Shown one piece after another: positions 1 through 8,476 of a DNA stretch of 64,000 nucleotides. The stretch is from an uncultured Bacteroidales bacterium (lineage in GTDB: Bacteria; Bacteroidota; Bacteroidia; Bacteroidales; Paludibacteraceae). Within the stretch, counting starts at the first letter, position 1, and each line of letters opens with the position of its first letter. The stretch covers positions 1 to 64,000 of the forward strand of contig CALUNA010000016.1 in the NCBI GenBank assembly GCA_944321895.1. The letters are read 5' to 3'. The notes beneath the pieces are model-generated. The model saw nothing but the letters and a program-made list of their open reading frames with translations. It ran no database searches and was not told where the DNA came from. A program made the translations under genes and the position numbers.

Positions 1-408
1 TAGGAAACGCTGCATTTGCCAACTGCACATCACTCACGGGAATAACCCTGCCCGACGGCCTGACCACCATAGGAAACGAAGCGTTCTTTAATTGCACATC
101 ACTCACGGGAATAACCATCCCCAACACTGTGACCAGCATCGGAATCGCGGCATTCAGATACTCCGGGCTCACGACAGCAAACATAGGCAGCGGCCTGACC
201 ACCATAGGAAGCAGTGCGTTTTCCAACTGCACATCACTCACGGGAATAACCCTGCCCGACGGCCTGACCACCATAGGAAACAGTGCATTCTTTAATTGCA
301 CATCACTCACGGGAATAACCATCCCCAACACTGTGACCAGCATCGGAATTGCGGCATTCAGAAACTCCGGGCTCACGACAGCAAACATAGGCAACGGCGT
401 GACCACCA
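1..408 (+). repeat. 204-bp tandem duplication inside the LRR gene
   Basis: The blocks 1-204 and 205-408 are almost identical: for example TTCTTTAATTGCACATCACT occurs at 84 and again at 288. The unit is 68 codons, three LRRs, so the frame is kept. The first copy may extend upstream of the window. Confidence 0.85.
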
Positions 409-1187
409 TAGGAGAAGAGGCATTCAAAGATTGCTCCTCCCTTGCGACCGTGAGCATAGGCAGCGGCCTGACCACCATAGGAAACAATGCGTTTTACGCC
501 TGCTGGGCACTCACGCAATTCAATGTGGATGAAGCCAACGAAGCCTATTGCTCCGACGGCGGCGTGTTGTTCAATAAGGACAAGACCACACTGTTGCAAT
601 ATCCTGCCGGCAAAACGGAAACCACCTATGCCGTTCCCGCGAGCGTGACAAGCATTGCAAAATATGCCTTCGCCTGCAGCAACGCCCTCACGGAAGTGAC
701 CCTGCCCGAAGGACTGACCGACATTGCAGAATATGCCTTCGCCTGGTGCAGAAAGCTCACGAAAATAAGCCTGCCCAAAAGCCTGGACAACATCGGAAAT
801 ATGGCGTTCAATGAATGCACCGGCCTTACGGAAATGACCGTGCTTGCCACCACTCCGCCGACAGTGGGAACCGACGTATTCCTGAATGTCAGCCGCACCA
901 TCCCCGTATATGTGCCGGCCGCATCGCTGGCAGACTACCAGGCGGCCGACGTATGGAGAGAATTCACCAATCTGCAAGGCACAAGCACCACCGGCCTGCC
1001 AACGGCAGTTATGCCGGAGAGCATACGCATGCAGGGCGGCATGCTGCACAACCCGCAAGGGCTGCACCTGACCCTCTACGACATGCAGGGACGCCAGGTG
1101 TATAGCGGCACCGACGCCACCGTAAGCCAGCCCGCAGGCGTATATGTGCTGCGCTGCAACGGCGCCAGCGGCAAGGTGCTGTTCTAA
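3..1187 (+). CDS. BspA-like leucine-rich-repeat surface protein, 5' end outside window
   Basis: The reading frame is open from the first complete codon at base 3, so the N-terminus lies upstream of the window and the first internal ATG (129) is not the start. The protein is a run of LRR_5 (BspA/TpLRR) repeats of the pattern A-F-x-x-C-x-x-L-T-x-I-x-I-P. It then has the BspA island containing GVLFNKDKTTLLQYPAGK and a PPT...VYVPAASLADYQAA module. The last ~60 residues form a short beta-rich tail (LYDMQGRQVYSG...GVYVLRCNG) typical of T9SS sorting domains, so the protein is probably exported and surface-anchored. BspA proteins bind host matrix proteins in oral and gut Bacteroidales, but no ligand can be assigned here. 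It is the first of five adjacent paralogues. Confidence 0.85.
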   Translation, partial: GNAAFANCTSLTGITLPDGLTTIGNEAFFNCTSLTGITIPNTVTSIGIAAFRYSGLTTANIGSGLTTIGSSAFSNCTSLTGITLPDGLTTIGNSAFFNCTSLTGITIPNTVTSIGIAAFRNSGLTTANIGNGVTTIGEEAFKDCSSLATVSIGSGLTTIGNNAFYACWALTQFNVDEANEAYCSDGGVLFNKDKTTLLQYPAGKTETTYAVPASVTSIAKYAFACSNALTEVTLPEGLTDIAEYAFAWCRKLTKISLPKSLDNIGNMAFNECTGLTEMTVLATTPPTVGTDVFLNVSRTIPVYVPAASLADYQAADVWREFTNLQGTSTTGLPTAVMPESIRMQGGMLHNPQGLHLTLYDMQGRQVYSGTDATVSQPAGVYVLRCNGASGKVLF

Positions 1188-1210
1188 AACCTTTCGGAAA
1201 GGACACCCGC
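1017..1210 (+). repeat. Shared 3' block of the BspA array, copy 1
   Basis: About 190 bp covering the sorting tail, the stop codon and the start of the downstream hairpin. It recurs nearly base for base at 3650-3843 and more diverged at 7920-8110. Similarity continues past the stop codon (TAAAACC-TTCGGAAAGGACA), which coding constraint alone does not explain and which suggests gene conversion or recent duplication. Confidence 0.8.
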
Positions 1211-1237
1211 AACCGCCATCGGGTTGCGGGCATGTCC
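1201..1237 (+). terminator. GC-rich hairpin after the first BspA gene
   Basis: GGACACCCGCAACC pairs with GGTTGCGGGCATGTCC just after the stop codon. There is no T-run behind it, so it may stabilise or process mRNA rather than terminate. Confidence 0.5.
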
Positions 1238-1309
1238 TGACCCATTAAGACAAACAACCGCGGCAAAAGCCGCAAAAAACAAATTATAAACCACAAAAAT
1301 CAAAGAGTT

Positions 1310-3820
1310 ATGAAAAAGAATTTGTTAACATTAGCAGCAGCCCTGTTAGTCGCAACGAGCGCATGGGCACAAAGATTCCAGTTCGGTTCTTTGTACTTCA
1401 ACATCATTGACGACATAAATAAGCTCGTTGAAGTGACGTATGAAAATAATTCGGGCACCAATTACCCCGACCTTTCCGGCCATCTGGAAATTCCCGACAG
1501 AGTTTACCGTAAGGGTACATACTACATGGTTACACGGATAGGAGAAGATGCGTTTAGCGGCTGTACGGGAATAACCATAGTAAACACCTCCAGCAACAAT
1601 ATTGAGATTGGAGACAGGGCGTTCTGGGGTTGTGAGAATATCAACACCATGTTCATTGCCGATAACGTGGGCAGCATAGGACGCGAGGTATTCTCTTATT
1701 GTACCCGACTCAGCCAGGTAAGCATAGGCCGCGCCCTGTCAACCATTGGATATGGCGCCTTTAATAACTGCGAAAGTCTGAAAGAAATCAATGTGGATGC
1801 CGCCAACAGCACTTTCTGCTCCGAAAACGGCATCCTGTTCAACAAAGACAAGACTACGTTGTTCAAATATCCTGCCCGAAAGAGCGAAACGGCCTATCTC
1901 ATACCCGAAAGCGTGAAGGAACTTGAAACCAGCTCATTCGAGTTTTGCGCCAACCTCGAGAAAGTAATCATACCCAAAGGCATAACATATATTAGAGGAG
2001 GTGCGTTCTGGGACTGCGCTGTACTCAAGGAAATAATCATCCTGGCCACCACACCCCCCACACTGGGAGTTGAGGTATTCCAGAAAGGCAAAATATATGT
2101 ACCCAGTGAAGCCGTGAGCACATACAACAATCATGACTCGTGGAAATATATCACCGTATACCCGTTGGAAAGCACATTCACCGTGGACAACCTGACATAC
2201 GAGATTACAGACTATGCTGAAAACACGGTAAAATTAGTTAGCTGTAAACAGGAAGGCGTGGTGAACATCCCGGCTGTCGTAAATCATAACGGCACAAACT
2301 ACACCGTGACCGCCATTGCATCGGAAGCATTCTATAAAAATGAAACCGTCACGGAAATAACCATCTCCGAAGGCATAACATCCATTGGAAACAGTACGTT
2401 CGGCAGGTGTTTTGCACTCACCACTGTGAACATACCGGCCAGCCTAACCCAAATGGGCGATTGGGTATTCGACAATTGCTCCGCCCTGACAGCCATCCAT
2501 GTGGCCGAAGGCAACACCGCCTATAGTTCGGAGGACGGCGTCCTGTTCAATAAGGACAAGACTACGTTGATACAATATCCTATCGGCAAAACGGGAACTA
2601 CCTATACCGTTCCTGCCACAGTGACAAAGATTGCAACCTCGGCCTTTGAAAACTGCACCGCCCTTGCACAAATAAACCTTCCCAACAGCCTGACAATCAT
2701 AGTATACAGGGCGTTCTACGGCTGCAAGGCACTTACGGAAATGACCATACTCGCCACTGTGCCGCCAACATTGGGAGAGGATGTATTCAAAAATGTCAAC
2801 CGCGACATACCCGTATATGTACCCGCTGCATCGCTGGCAGCCTACCAGGCAGCCGAGGTTTGGAAGGACTTCAACCTGCAAGCCATCGCAGTGAATGAAT
2901 TTACCGTCGGTGGACTGACATACGAAGTAATTGACCAGACTGCCAAAACAGTGGAAGTGATAAACTTCACCAATGAACTGCCAAACACAGCAACGATTCC
3001 GGCTACCGTAAGCTACGAAGGCGAAAACTACACCGTAACCGCCATTGCATCGGACGCATTCTCTCAAAATGAAACCATCACGGAAATAACCATCTCCGAA
3101 GGCATAACATCCATTGGAGACTATACGTTCAACAAGTGTGTCGCACTCACCACCGTGAACATACCGGCCAGACTGACCTATATGGGAGAATATGTATTTG
3201 ATGGCTGTACCTCCCTCACTCAAATCAATGTGGACGAGGCAAACACCGCCTACTGCTCTGAAAACGGCGTACTCTTCAACAAGGAAAAGACCACATTGCT
3301 ATGCTATCCTGCCGGAAAGCCGGAAACCGACTATACCATTCCAAGTAGCGTGACCGTCATAGGAGTGAATGCCTTCTCCTATTGCGCCGCCCTCACCACA
3401 CTGACCATACCGGCCGGCGTAACGACCATTGAAAGTTATGCGTTCTACGACTGTCCCGGATTTACAAAAATGACGGTTCTTGCCACTGTGCCGCCTACAA
3501 TAGCAGACGAAGATGTATTCTACAACGTCAACCGCGACATACCCGTATATGTACCCGCCGCATCGCTGGAAGACTACCAGGCAGCCGCCGTTTGGAAGGA
3601 CTTCAACCTGCAAGCCATGAAGACTGCCCTGAACACGCCGGCCATGCCGGAGAGCATACGCATGCAGGGCGGCACGCTCCACAACCCGCAACAGCTGCAT
3701 CTGACCCTCTACGACATGCAGGGACGCCAGGTGTATAGCGGCACCGACGCCACCGTAAGCCAGCCCGCAGGCGTATATGTGCTGCGCTGCAACGGCGCAA
3801 GCGGCAAGGTGCTGTTCTAA
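1310..3820 (+). CDS. BspA-like LRR protein with three modules and T9SS tail
   Basis: An 836-residue protein that starts with a clear signal peptide (MKKNLLTLAAALLVATSAWAQ). It holds three successive modules. Each opens with a beta-rich YFNI/FTVDNLTYEI segment and continues with LRR_5 repeats. The cysteine-containing island (AYCSENGVLFNKEKTTLLCY) and the PPT...IPVYVPAASL closing element follow. The second and third modules are a 729-bp internal duplication. The final ~60 residues (LYDMQGRQVYSG to the C-terminal KVLF) are the sorting tail shared with its neighbours. The likely location is the outer surface through the Sec pathway and T9SS. Adhesion or matrix binding is known for BspA homologues and only inferred here. 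It lies 122 bp downstream of its paralogue, and I see no TAnnTTTG element in that gap. Confidence 0.88.
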   Translation: MKKNLLTLAAALLVATSAWAQRFQFGSLYFNIIDDINKLVEVTYENNSGTNYPDLSGHLEIPDRVYRKGTYYMVTRIGEDAFSGCTGITIVNTSSNNIEIGDRAFWGCENINTMFIADNVGSIGREVFSYCTRLSQVSIGRALSTIGYGAFNNCESLKEINVDAANSTFCSENGILFNKDKTTLFKYPARKSETAYLIPESVKELETSSFEFCANLEKVIIPKGITYIRGGAFWDCAVLKEIIILATTPPTLGVEVFQKGKIYVPSEAVSTYNNHDSWKYITVYPLESTFTVDNLTYEITDYAENTVKLVSCKQEGVVNIPAVVNHNGTNYTVTAIASEAFYKNETVTEITISEGITSIGNSTFGRCFALTTVNIPASLTQMGDWVFDNCSALTAIHVAEGNTAYSSEDGVLFNKDKTTLIQYPIGKTGTTYTVPATVTKIATSAFENCTALAQINLPNSLTIIVYRAFYGCKALTEMTILATVPPTLGEDVFKNVNRDIPVYVPAASLAAYQAAEVWKDFNLQAIAVNEFTVGGLTYEVIDQTAKTVEVINFTNELPNTATIPATVSYEGENYTVTAIASDAFSQNETITEITISEGITSIGDYTFNKCVALTTVNIPARLTYMGEYVFDGCTSLTQINVDEANTAYCSENGVLFNKEKTTLLCYPAGKPETDYTIPSSVTVIGVNAFSYCAALTTLTIPAGVTTIESYAFYDCPGFTKMTVLATVPPTIADEDVFYNVNRDIPVYVPAASLEDYQAAAVWKDFNLQAMKTALNTPAMPESIRMQGGTLHNPQQLHLTLYDMQGRQVYSGTDATVSQPAGVYVLRCNGASGKVLF
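2173..3620 (+). repeat. 729-bp internal module duplication
   Basis: The segment beginning FTVDNLTYEI (about 2176) and the one beginning FTVGGLTYEV (about 2905) align at an offset of 729 bp, 243 codons. Matching anchors are ACACCGTGACCGCCATTGCA at 2301 and ACACCGTAACCGCCATTGCA at 3030. Confidence 0.8.
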
Positions 3821-3843
3821 AACCATTCGGAAAGGACACCCGC
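3650..3843 (+). repeat. Shared 3' block of the BspA array, copy 2
   Basis: Nearly identical to 1017-1210, including the first bases after the stop codon. Confidence 0.8.
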
Positions 3844-3889
3844 CACCCCAAAGGGATGAATAGAATGGGGCAGTGGTGGCGGGAGGTCC
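3834..3889 (+). terminator. Long GC-rich hairpin between BspA genes
   Basis: GGACACCCGCCACCCC pairs with GGGG-GGTGGCGGGAGGTCC around a short loop. The stem ends 23 bp before the next start codon. A T-run is lacking, so termination is uncertain. Confidence 0.45.
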
Positions 3890-3912
3890 TTCCTCCAGCA
3901 AAAACGGACAAG

Positions 3913-5724
3913 ATGAAAAAAGCCTTATTCACATGGATATTTGCCCTGCTGGCATCAGCAAGCGCATGGACACAAACATTTATTACCGTCGATAACCTGA
4001 CCTACATGCAGATAGACCCGACGGCCAACACCGTGCTGCTGACCTACTACGAAACCGCCCCAACAGGTGCACTGGACATTCCTGCCACCGTTACGCACAA
4101 CGGCCGCACATACACCGTGACAAGCATCGGCGAACAGGCATTTGCCGGGTGCAACGCCCTCACGCAAGTTACCATCCCCCGCAGCGTGATACACATCGAA
4201 ACCAGGGCTTTCGACCAGTGCCCCGCACTCACGCACATCCAAGTGGACAGCGGCAACACGGCTTTCTGTTCCATGGACGGCGTATTGTTCAACAAAGACA
4301 AAACCATATTGTTATGCTATCCCGCCGGCAAGCCGGACACGGCCTATACTCCACCCGCCAGCGTAAGGGAGATTGGCAACTCGGCCTTCGAAGGCTGCAA
4401 CCGGCTGGCACAAGTAACCCTGCCCAACACGGTGAAAAGCACGGGAACCAGGGTGTTCTATGGCTGCTCCGCGCTCACACAGGTGAATATATGCAACGGC
4501 ATAACAAGGATTGAAGGCCATAGCTTTCACAACTGCACCGCACTCACGCAGGTAAACCTACCCGAAAGCCTGACCTTTATCGGCAGCAATGCGTTTACCA
4601 GTTGCACAGCACTCACACAACTGACACTGCCCAACGCAGTGAACAACATAGGAAGCTATGCGTTTGCCCATTGCACAGCACTCACGCAGGTAAACCTACC
4701 CGAAAGCCTGACAAAAGTCCAGTTCAACTGCTTCGAAGGATGCTCCGCACTCACAAAAGTCGATATACCCCAAAACGTGACCAACATAGAGAGCGACTGT
4801 TTCAAGAACTGCACAGCCCTCACGGAAATGACCATACGGGCCATTGTGCCACCCGCCATAAAAACGGATGCGTTCAGGGGCTGCCCCAGAATATCCGTGT
4901 ATGTGTTTGCCGAAGCCATAGCTGCCTATGAGAATAGCTACGAGCATACCGACATCTGGTTTCATTTCGACCTGCAAACCATCCTATGCACCGTCTATGG
5001 CCTGAAATATGAAATTACGGACACGAAAGCCAAAACGGCAAGGCTTGCCGGTTATGAGATCGAACCGGCAGGCAAGCTGGATATGGCCGATACCATCAAT
5101 ATCGAGGGCACGACCTATACCCTGACCATCATCGGGAAAACCGCGCTCGCTTTCTGTCCCGACCTTACGGAAGTGAGCATTCCCGCCAGCGTGACCAGCA
5201 TTGAAAACGCCGCATTTTACAAATGCATTTCCCTCCGGCAAGTGGACATACCCCACAGCGTAACTCATATAGAGGAGCAGCTGTTTACCTATTGCTACGC
5301 CCTCACACATATCCATGTGGACAGCGGCAACACGGCTTTCTGCTCTGTGGATGGCATATTGTTTAACAAAGGCCAGACCACATTGTTGCGCTATCCCGCC
5401 GGAAAGGCGGAAACGGCCTACACTCTGCCCGAGAGCGTTACGAGGATTGATATGGAGGCATTCGGCCATGTTGCCGCCCTTACGCAGGTGTGCATAGGCA
5501 GTTGCGTGACACACATAGGCAGATTCGCCTTTTCCGGCTGCACGGCACTCCGGCAACTTACCGTGCTGGCACCCGTGCCCCCCATGCTCGAAAAGGGCGT
5601 TTTCAACAAAGTGAACCGTGGCATACCCGTATATGTGCCGGCCACAGCATTGGAAGCCTATCGGGCAGCCGAGGGCTGGAAAGAATTTACCAACCTGCAA
5701 GCCATAAGCGACACAAGTGCGTGA
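3913..5724 (+). CDS. BspA-like LRR protein without sorting tail
   Basis: A 603-residue protein. The start at 3913 is chosen because it places a signal peptide (MKKALFTWIFALLASASAWT) at the N-terminus; the frame is open upstream to 3856, but that segment overlaps the hairpin behind the previous gene. Two modules follow, each with LRR_5 repeats, an AFCSMDGVLFNK / AFCSVDGILFNK island and a PP...VYV closing element. Unlike its three full or nearly full paralogues, it stops directly after the last VYVPATALEAYRAAEGW module (NLQAISDTSA) and has no T9SS-type tail. It may therefore be released, retained in the periplasm, or exported by another route. A ligand cannot be inferred. Confidence 0.85.
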   Translation: MKKALFTWIFALLASASAWTQTFITVDNLTYMQIDPTANTVLLTYYETAPTGALDIPATVTHNGRTYTVTSIGEQAFAGCNALTQVTIPRSVIHIETRAFDQCPALTHIQVDSGNTAFCSMDGVLFNKDKTILLCYPAGKPDTAYTPPASVREIGNSAFEGCNRLAQVTLPNTVKSTGTRVFYGCSALTQVNICNGITRIEGHSFHNCTALTQVNLPESLTFIGSNAFTSCTALTQLTLPNAVNNIGSYAFAHCTALTQVNLPESLTKVQFNCFEGCSALTKVDIPQNVTNIESDCFKNCTALTEMTIRAIVPPAIKTDAFRGCPRISVYVFAEAIAAYENSYEHTDIWFHFDLQTILCTVYGLKYEITDTKAKTARLAGYEIEPAGKLDMADTINIEGTTYTLTIIGKTALAFCPDLTEVSIPASVTSIENAAFYKCISLRQVDIPHSVTHIEEQLFTYCYALTHIHVDSGNTAFCSVDGILFNKGQTTLLRYPAGKAETAYTLPESVTRIDMEAFGHVAALTQVCIGSCVTHIGRFAFSGCTALRQLTVLAPVPPMLEKGVFNKVNRGIPVYVPATALEAYRAAEGWKEFTNLQAISDTSA

Positions 5725-5783
5725 AAAACCAAGCCCCGACCAAAAGTTCTCTTTCTGCTACAAATTATTTAGCAAAAAAGTCG

Positions 5784-5791
5784 TATTTTTG
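5784..5791 (+). promoter_or_regulatory. Candidate -7 promoter element (TATTTTTG)
   Basis: A perfect match to the Bacteroidales -7 consensus TAnnTTTG, 32 bp before the start at 5824. No good -33 TTTG is seen at 19-21 bp spacing. Confidence 0.5.
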
Positions 5792-5823
5792 AGGCCTTAT
5801 GAACAAACAAGATATGACTGAAC

Positions 5824-8091
5824 ATGAAGACAATAACGACAATCGATATGAGGAGAACCGTTTTTACCATCACTCTTGTCCTGCTCACGGTAGTGGGCGT
5901 GTGGGCACAACGCTTCCAGAGCGCAGACCTGTATTTCAACATTACCGATGAAACCGCCAAAACGGTAGAGGTGACCTATGAAGCAAAAACCTCCGGCAGC
6001 AATTACAGCTCCCTTCCGGGCGTGCTGGTCATTCCTGCTACCGTAACCTACAACGAAGTGGAATATAAGGTAACCGGCATAGGAAGGGAAGCCTTCCGCA
6101 AATGCCCCGCACTCACGCAAGTAACCCTTCCTAACAGCGTTACAAGCATAGGAGAGAGTGCTTTCCGCGAATGCTCCGCCCTTGCGCAGGCAAACATTCC
6201 CGGGAGCGTGACCGACATAGGGAACTGGGCGTTCAACGAATGTGCCGCCCTCACACATATCACTATTCCCGACGGGGTGACTGCCATTGGTTACGGAACG
6301 TTCCAAAACTGCTCCGCACTTGCACAAGTGACCATAGGTAGCGGCGTGACCACCATCGGCGAATATGCCTTCTACATCTGTTCCTCCCTTACGGAAATGA
6401 CCATTCCGGACAATGTGACGCACATTGGAAGCAATGCGTTCAAAAGCTGCTCCGCCCTGGCGCAGGTAAACATAGGCAAGGGCCTGGCGGGCATGGGAGA
6501 CGGTGCGTTCGCCAACTGCAAGAAGCTTGCCCGTTTCGAGGTGGCAAGCGGGAACACGGCCTTTTGCGCCGAAGACGGCGTGCTGTTCAGCAAGGACAAG
6601 AGCACGCTCGTGCAATATCCCGCCGGCAAGGCGGAAACCACCTACACCATCCCCGACGGCGTGACACGCCTGGGCACGGAGGCATTTTACGGCTGCTCCA
6701 GCCTACTTACGCTGCATTGCGGAACGGCAACACCGCCCGCCTTGGGAAGCAATTGCTTTAAAAACTCCGGCATCACCACCGTGTTCATTCCCGCCGGCAC
6801 GCTGGAAGCCTATACCAGCGCATGGGGCAACGGCTATACCTACATAGAAGAATGGGAACTGACCGTGCATGTGGAGACACCAGGAGGACTGGAGGCTGCC
6901 CTGGACGGCCACAGCCCGTCGATAATTACCAAACTGACCATTACCGGCACGCTCAACGAGACGGATTTCAACCTCATCAAAAACAACATGACACGTTTGT
7001 ATGCCTTGGACATTTCAGGTATTACCAACACCACACTGCCCGATGAAGTCTTTGCCGTAAATACCACCCTGTTGCAGGTTGATTTGCCTTCGCAACTTAC
7101 GGCCATACCCGTCTGGGCGTTCCTGCGTTGCTCCATTCCTGCCATCAGCATACCCGAAAGCGTGACCAGCATAGGCAAGGAAGCGTTCTACAAGTGCACT
7201 GCCCTCACGCAAGTGACCATTCCCGAGGGCGTGACCAGCATGGGAAGCAGGGCCTTTGCCAACTGCACGGCACTCACGCGGGTGAACTGGAACGCCATAC
7301 GTTGCGGGGACTTTGTATATGACAGCTCTACCATGACCTATCCGCCTTTTAACAACAGCCCTGTCAGCGAGTTCACCTGGGGCGACAAGGTGGAACATAT
7401 TCCCGCTTACAGCTGCTACGGCATGAGCAAGCTCATGCAAGTGACCATTCCCGAGGGCGTGACCAGCATGGGCGACATGGCCTTTGCCCACTGCACGGCA
7501 CTCACGCGGGTGAACTGGAACGCCATACATTGCAGGGACTTTGCAAACAACAGCTCCGGCAAGTTCTATCCTCCTTTTTACAACACGTCTGTCAGCGAGT
7601 TCACCTGGGGCGACAAGGTGGAACATATTCCCGCTTACAGCTGCTACGGCATGGACAAGCTCACGCAAGTGACCCTGCCCGAGGGCGTGGCCGGCCTGGG
7701 CGACATGGCCTTTGCCAACTGCACGTCACTAGCCAAAATGACCGTGCTGCCCACTACCCCGCCGGCCGTAACGGGGAATACGTTCGACGGCGTGACCCGC
7801 GACATACCGGTGCTCGTGCCCGCCGCATCGCTGGCAGACTACAAGGCGGCCGAGGTATGGAAAGAGTTCATCAAGCTGCAAGCCATAGGCACCACCGGCC
7901 TGCACGTGCCCTTCCTGCCGGAGAACATACGCATGGAGGGAGGCCTGCTCCATAATCCGCAACAGTTGCATGTAAGCCTCTACGACATACAGGGGCGACA
8001 GGTGTATAGCGGCACCGCCGCCACCATAAGCCAGCCCGCGGGCGTGTATGTGCTGCGCTGCAACGGCGCAAGCGGCAAGGTGGTGTTCTAA
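5824..8091 (+). CDS. BspA-like LRR protein with T9SS tail
   Basis: A 755-residue protein. Two starts are possible: ATG at 5824, or ATG at 5848, which gives a tighter signal peptide (MRRTVFTITLVLLTVVGVWAQ). After a YFNITDETAKTVEVTYE lead module come about eight LRR_5 repeats, an AFCAEDGVLFSKDKSTL island, and a second LRR stretch containing a 228-bp tandem duplication. The PPAVTGNTFDGV...VPAASLADYKAA closing element and the shared sorting tail end the protein. It is preceded by its own -7 promoter element, so it may be expressed independently of the upstream paralogues. Surface display through T9SS is inferred from the tail, and binding specificity is unknown. Confidence 0.87.
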   Translation: MKTITTIDMRRTVFTITLVLLTVVGVWAQRFQSADLYFNITDETAKTVEVTYEAKTSGSNYSSLPGVLVIPATVTYNEVEYKVTGIGREAFRKCPALTQVTLPNSVTSIGESAFRECSALAQANIPGSVTDIGNWAFNECAALTHITIPDGVTAIGYGTFQNCSALAQVTIGSGVTTIGEYAFYICSSLTEMTIPDNVTHIGSNAFKSCSALAQVNIGKGLAGMGDGAFANCKKLARFEVASGNTAFCAEDGVLFSKDKSTLVQYPAGKAETTYTIPDGVTRLGTEAFYGCSSLLTLHCGTATPPALGSNCFKNSGITTVFIPAGTLEAYTSAWGNGYTYIEEWELTVHVETPGGLEAALDGHSPSIITKLTITGTLNETDFNLIKNNMTRLYALDISGITNTTLPDEVFAVNTTLLQVDLPSQLTAIPVWAFLRCSIPAISIPESVTSIGKEAFYKCTALTQVTIPEGVTSMGSRAFANCTALTRVNWNAIRCGDFVYDSSTMTYPPFNNSPVSEFTWGDKVEHIPAYSCYGMSKLMQVTIPEGVTSMGDMAFAHCTALTRVNWNAIHCRDFANNSSGKFYPPFYNTSVSEFTWGDKVEHIPAYSCYGMDKLTQVTLPEGVAGLGDMAFANCTSLAKMTVLPTTPPAVTGNTFDGVTRDIPVLVPAASLADYKAAEVWKEFIKLQAIGTTGLHVPFLPENIRMEGGLLHNPQQLHVSLYDIQGRQVYSGTAATISQPAGVYVLRCNGASGKVVF
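7209..7664 (+). repeat. 228-bp tandem duplication in the fourth BspA gene
   Basis: 7209-7436 and 7437-7664 align at an offset of 228 bp (76 codons). Both carry CAAGTGACCATTCCCGAGGG or a near copy, and both carry GAGTTCACCTGGGGCGACAA (7370 and 7598). Confidence 0.85.
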
Positions 8092-8110
8092 AACCATTCG
8101 GAAAGGACAG
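7920..8110 (+). repeat. Shared 3' block of the BspA array, copy 3
   Basis: A more diverged copy of 1017-1210. The tail, the stop codon and the following AAAACCATTCGGAAAGGACA are conserved. Confidence 0.75.
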
Positions 8111-8145
8111 CCCGCAACCGCCATCTGGTGGCGGGCTGTTCTTTC
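8107..8145 (+). terminator. Hairpin after the fourth BspA gene
   Basis: ACAGCCCGC (8107-8115) pairs with GCGGGCTGT (8131-8139), followed by a T-rich TCTTTCTT. This is the best terminator-like hairpin of the BspA array. Confidence 0.6.
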
Positions 8146-8179
8146 TTAATAAATAGCAGCAACCAACAATCAAATCTGT

Positions 8180-8476
8180 ATGAAAAAGACATTACTTACT
8201 TTTATCATCGCTCTGCTGGTCACCACAGGCGCATGGGCACAAACCACCTTTACCGTCGATAACCTGACCTACGAGATTATTGACGCAACCACCCGCACAG
8301 TGGAACTGACCGGCTATGAAACCAAACCGGAAGGCGCGCTCACCATTCCCGCCACCGTCCATTTTGAAGGAACAGACTACAATGTGACTAACATCAGAGA
8401 CAATGCGTTTGCCGATTGCTCCGCCCTGACAGCCAGTTCTCCTGTCCGGATCAGTCATGCTTTTCATGCAGAATAG
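8180..8476 (+). pseudogene. Remnant of a fifth BspA-like gene, truncated
   Basis: It begins as a normal member of the array, with signal peptide MKKTLLTFIIALLVTTGAWAQ, an FTVDNLTYEI lead module and the first LRR ([12 protein letters not shown]). Similarity to its paralogues stops after base 8435. The sequence GATTGCTCCGCCCTGACAGC also occurs in the second BspA gene (2474-2500), where the repeat carries on. Here the next bases instead read into the tail of ftsH on the other strand, whose stop codon is at 8451. The last ~14 codons are therefore junk, and no sorting tail or hairpin remains. The most likely history is a deletion or recombination that removed the rest of this gene and the original ftsH downstream spacer. 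An assembly join is the alternative. Confidence 0.8.

Noticed and set aside
1-520. CRISPR-like regular repeats
   Set aside because: The repeats are in-frame LRR codons within one gene, without spacer-like unique segments.
303-1067. Long open frame on the - strand opposite the first BspA gene (similar ones at 2444-3223, 4984-5700, 5797-6615 and 7015-7668)
   Set aside because: They lie antisense to LRR genes whose repetitive codons keep the opposite frame open. No signal, start context or family features.
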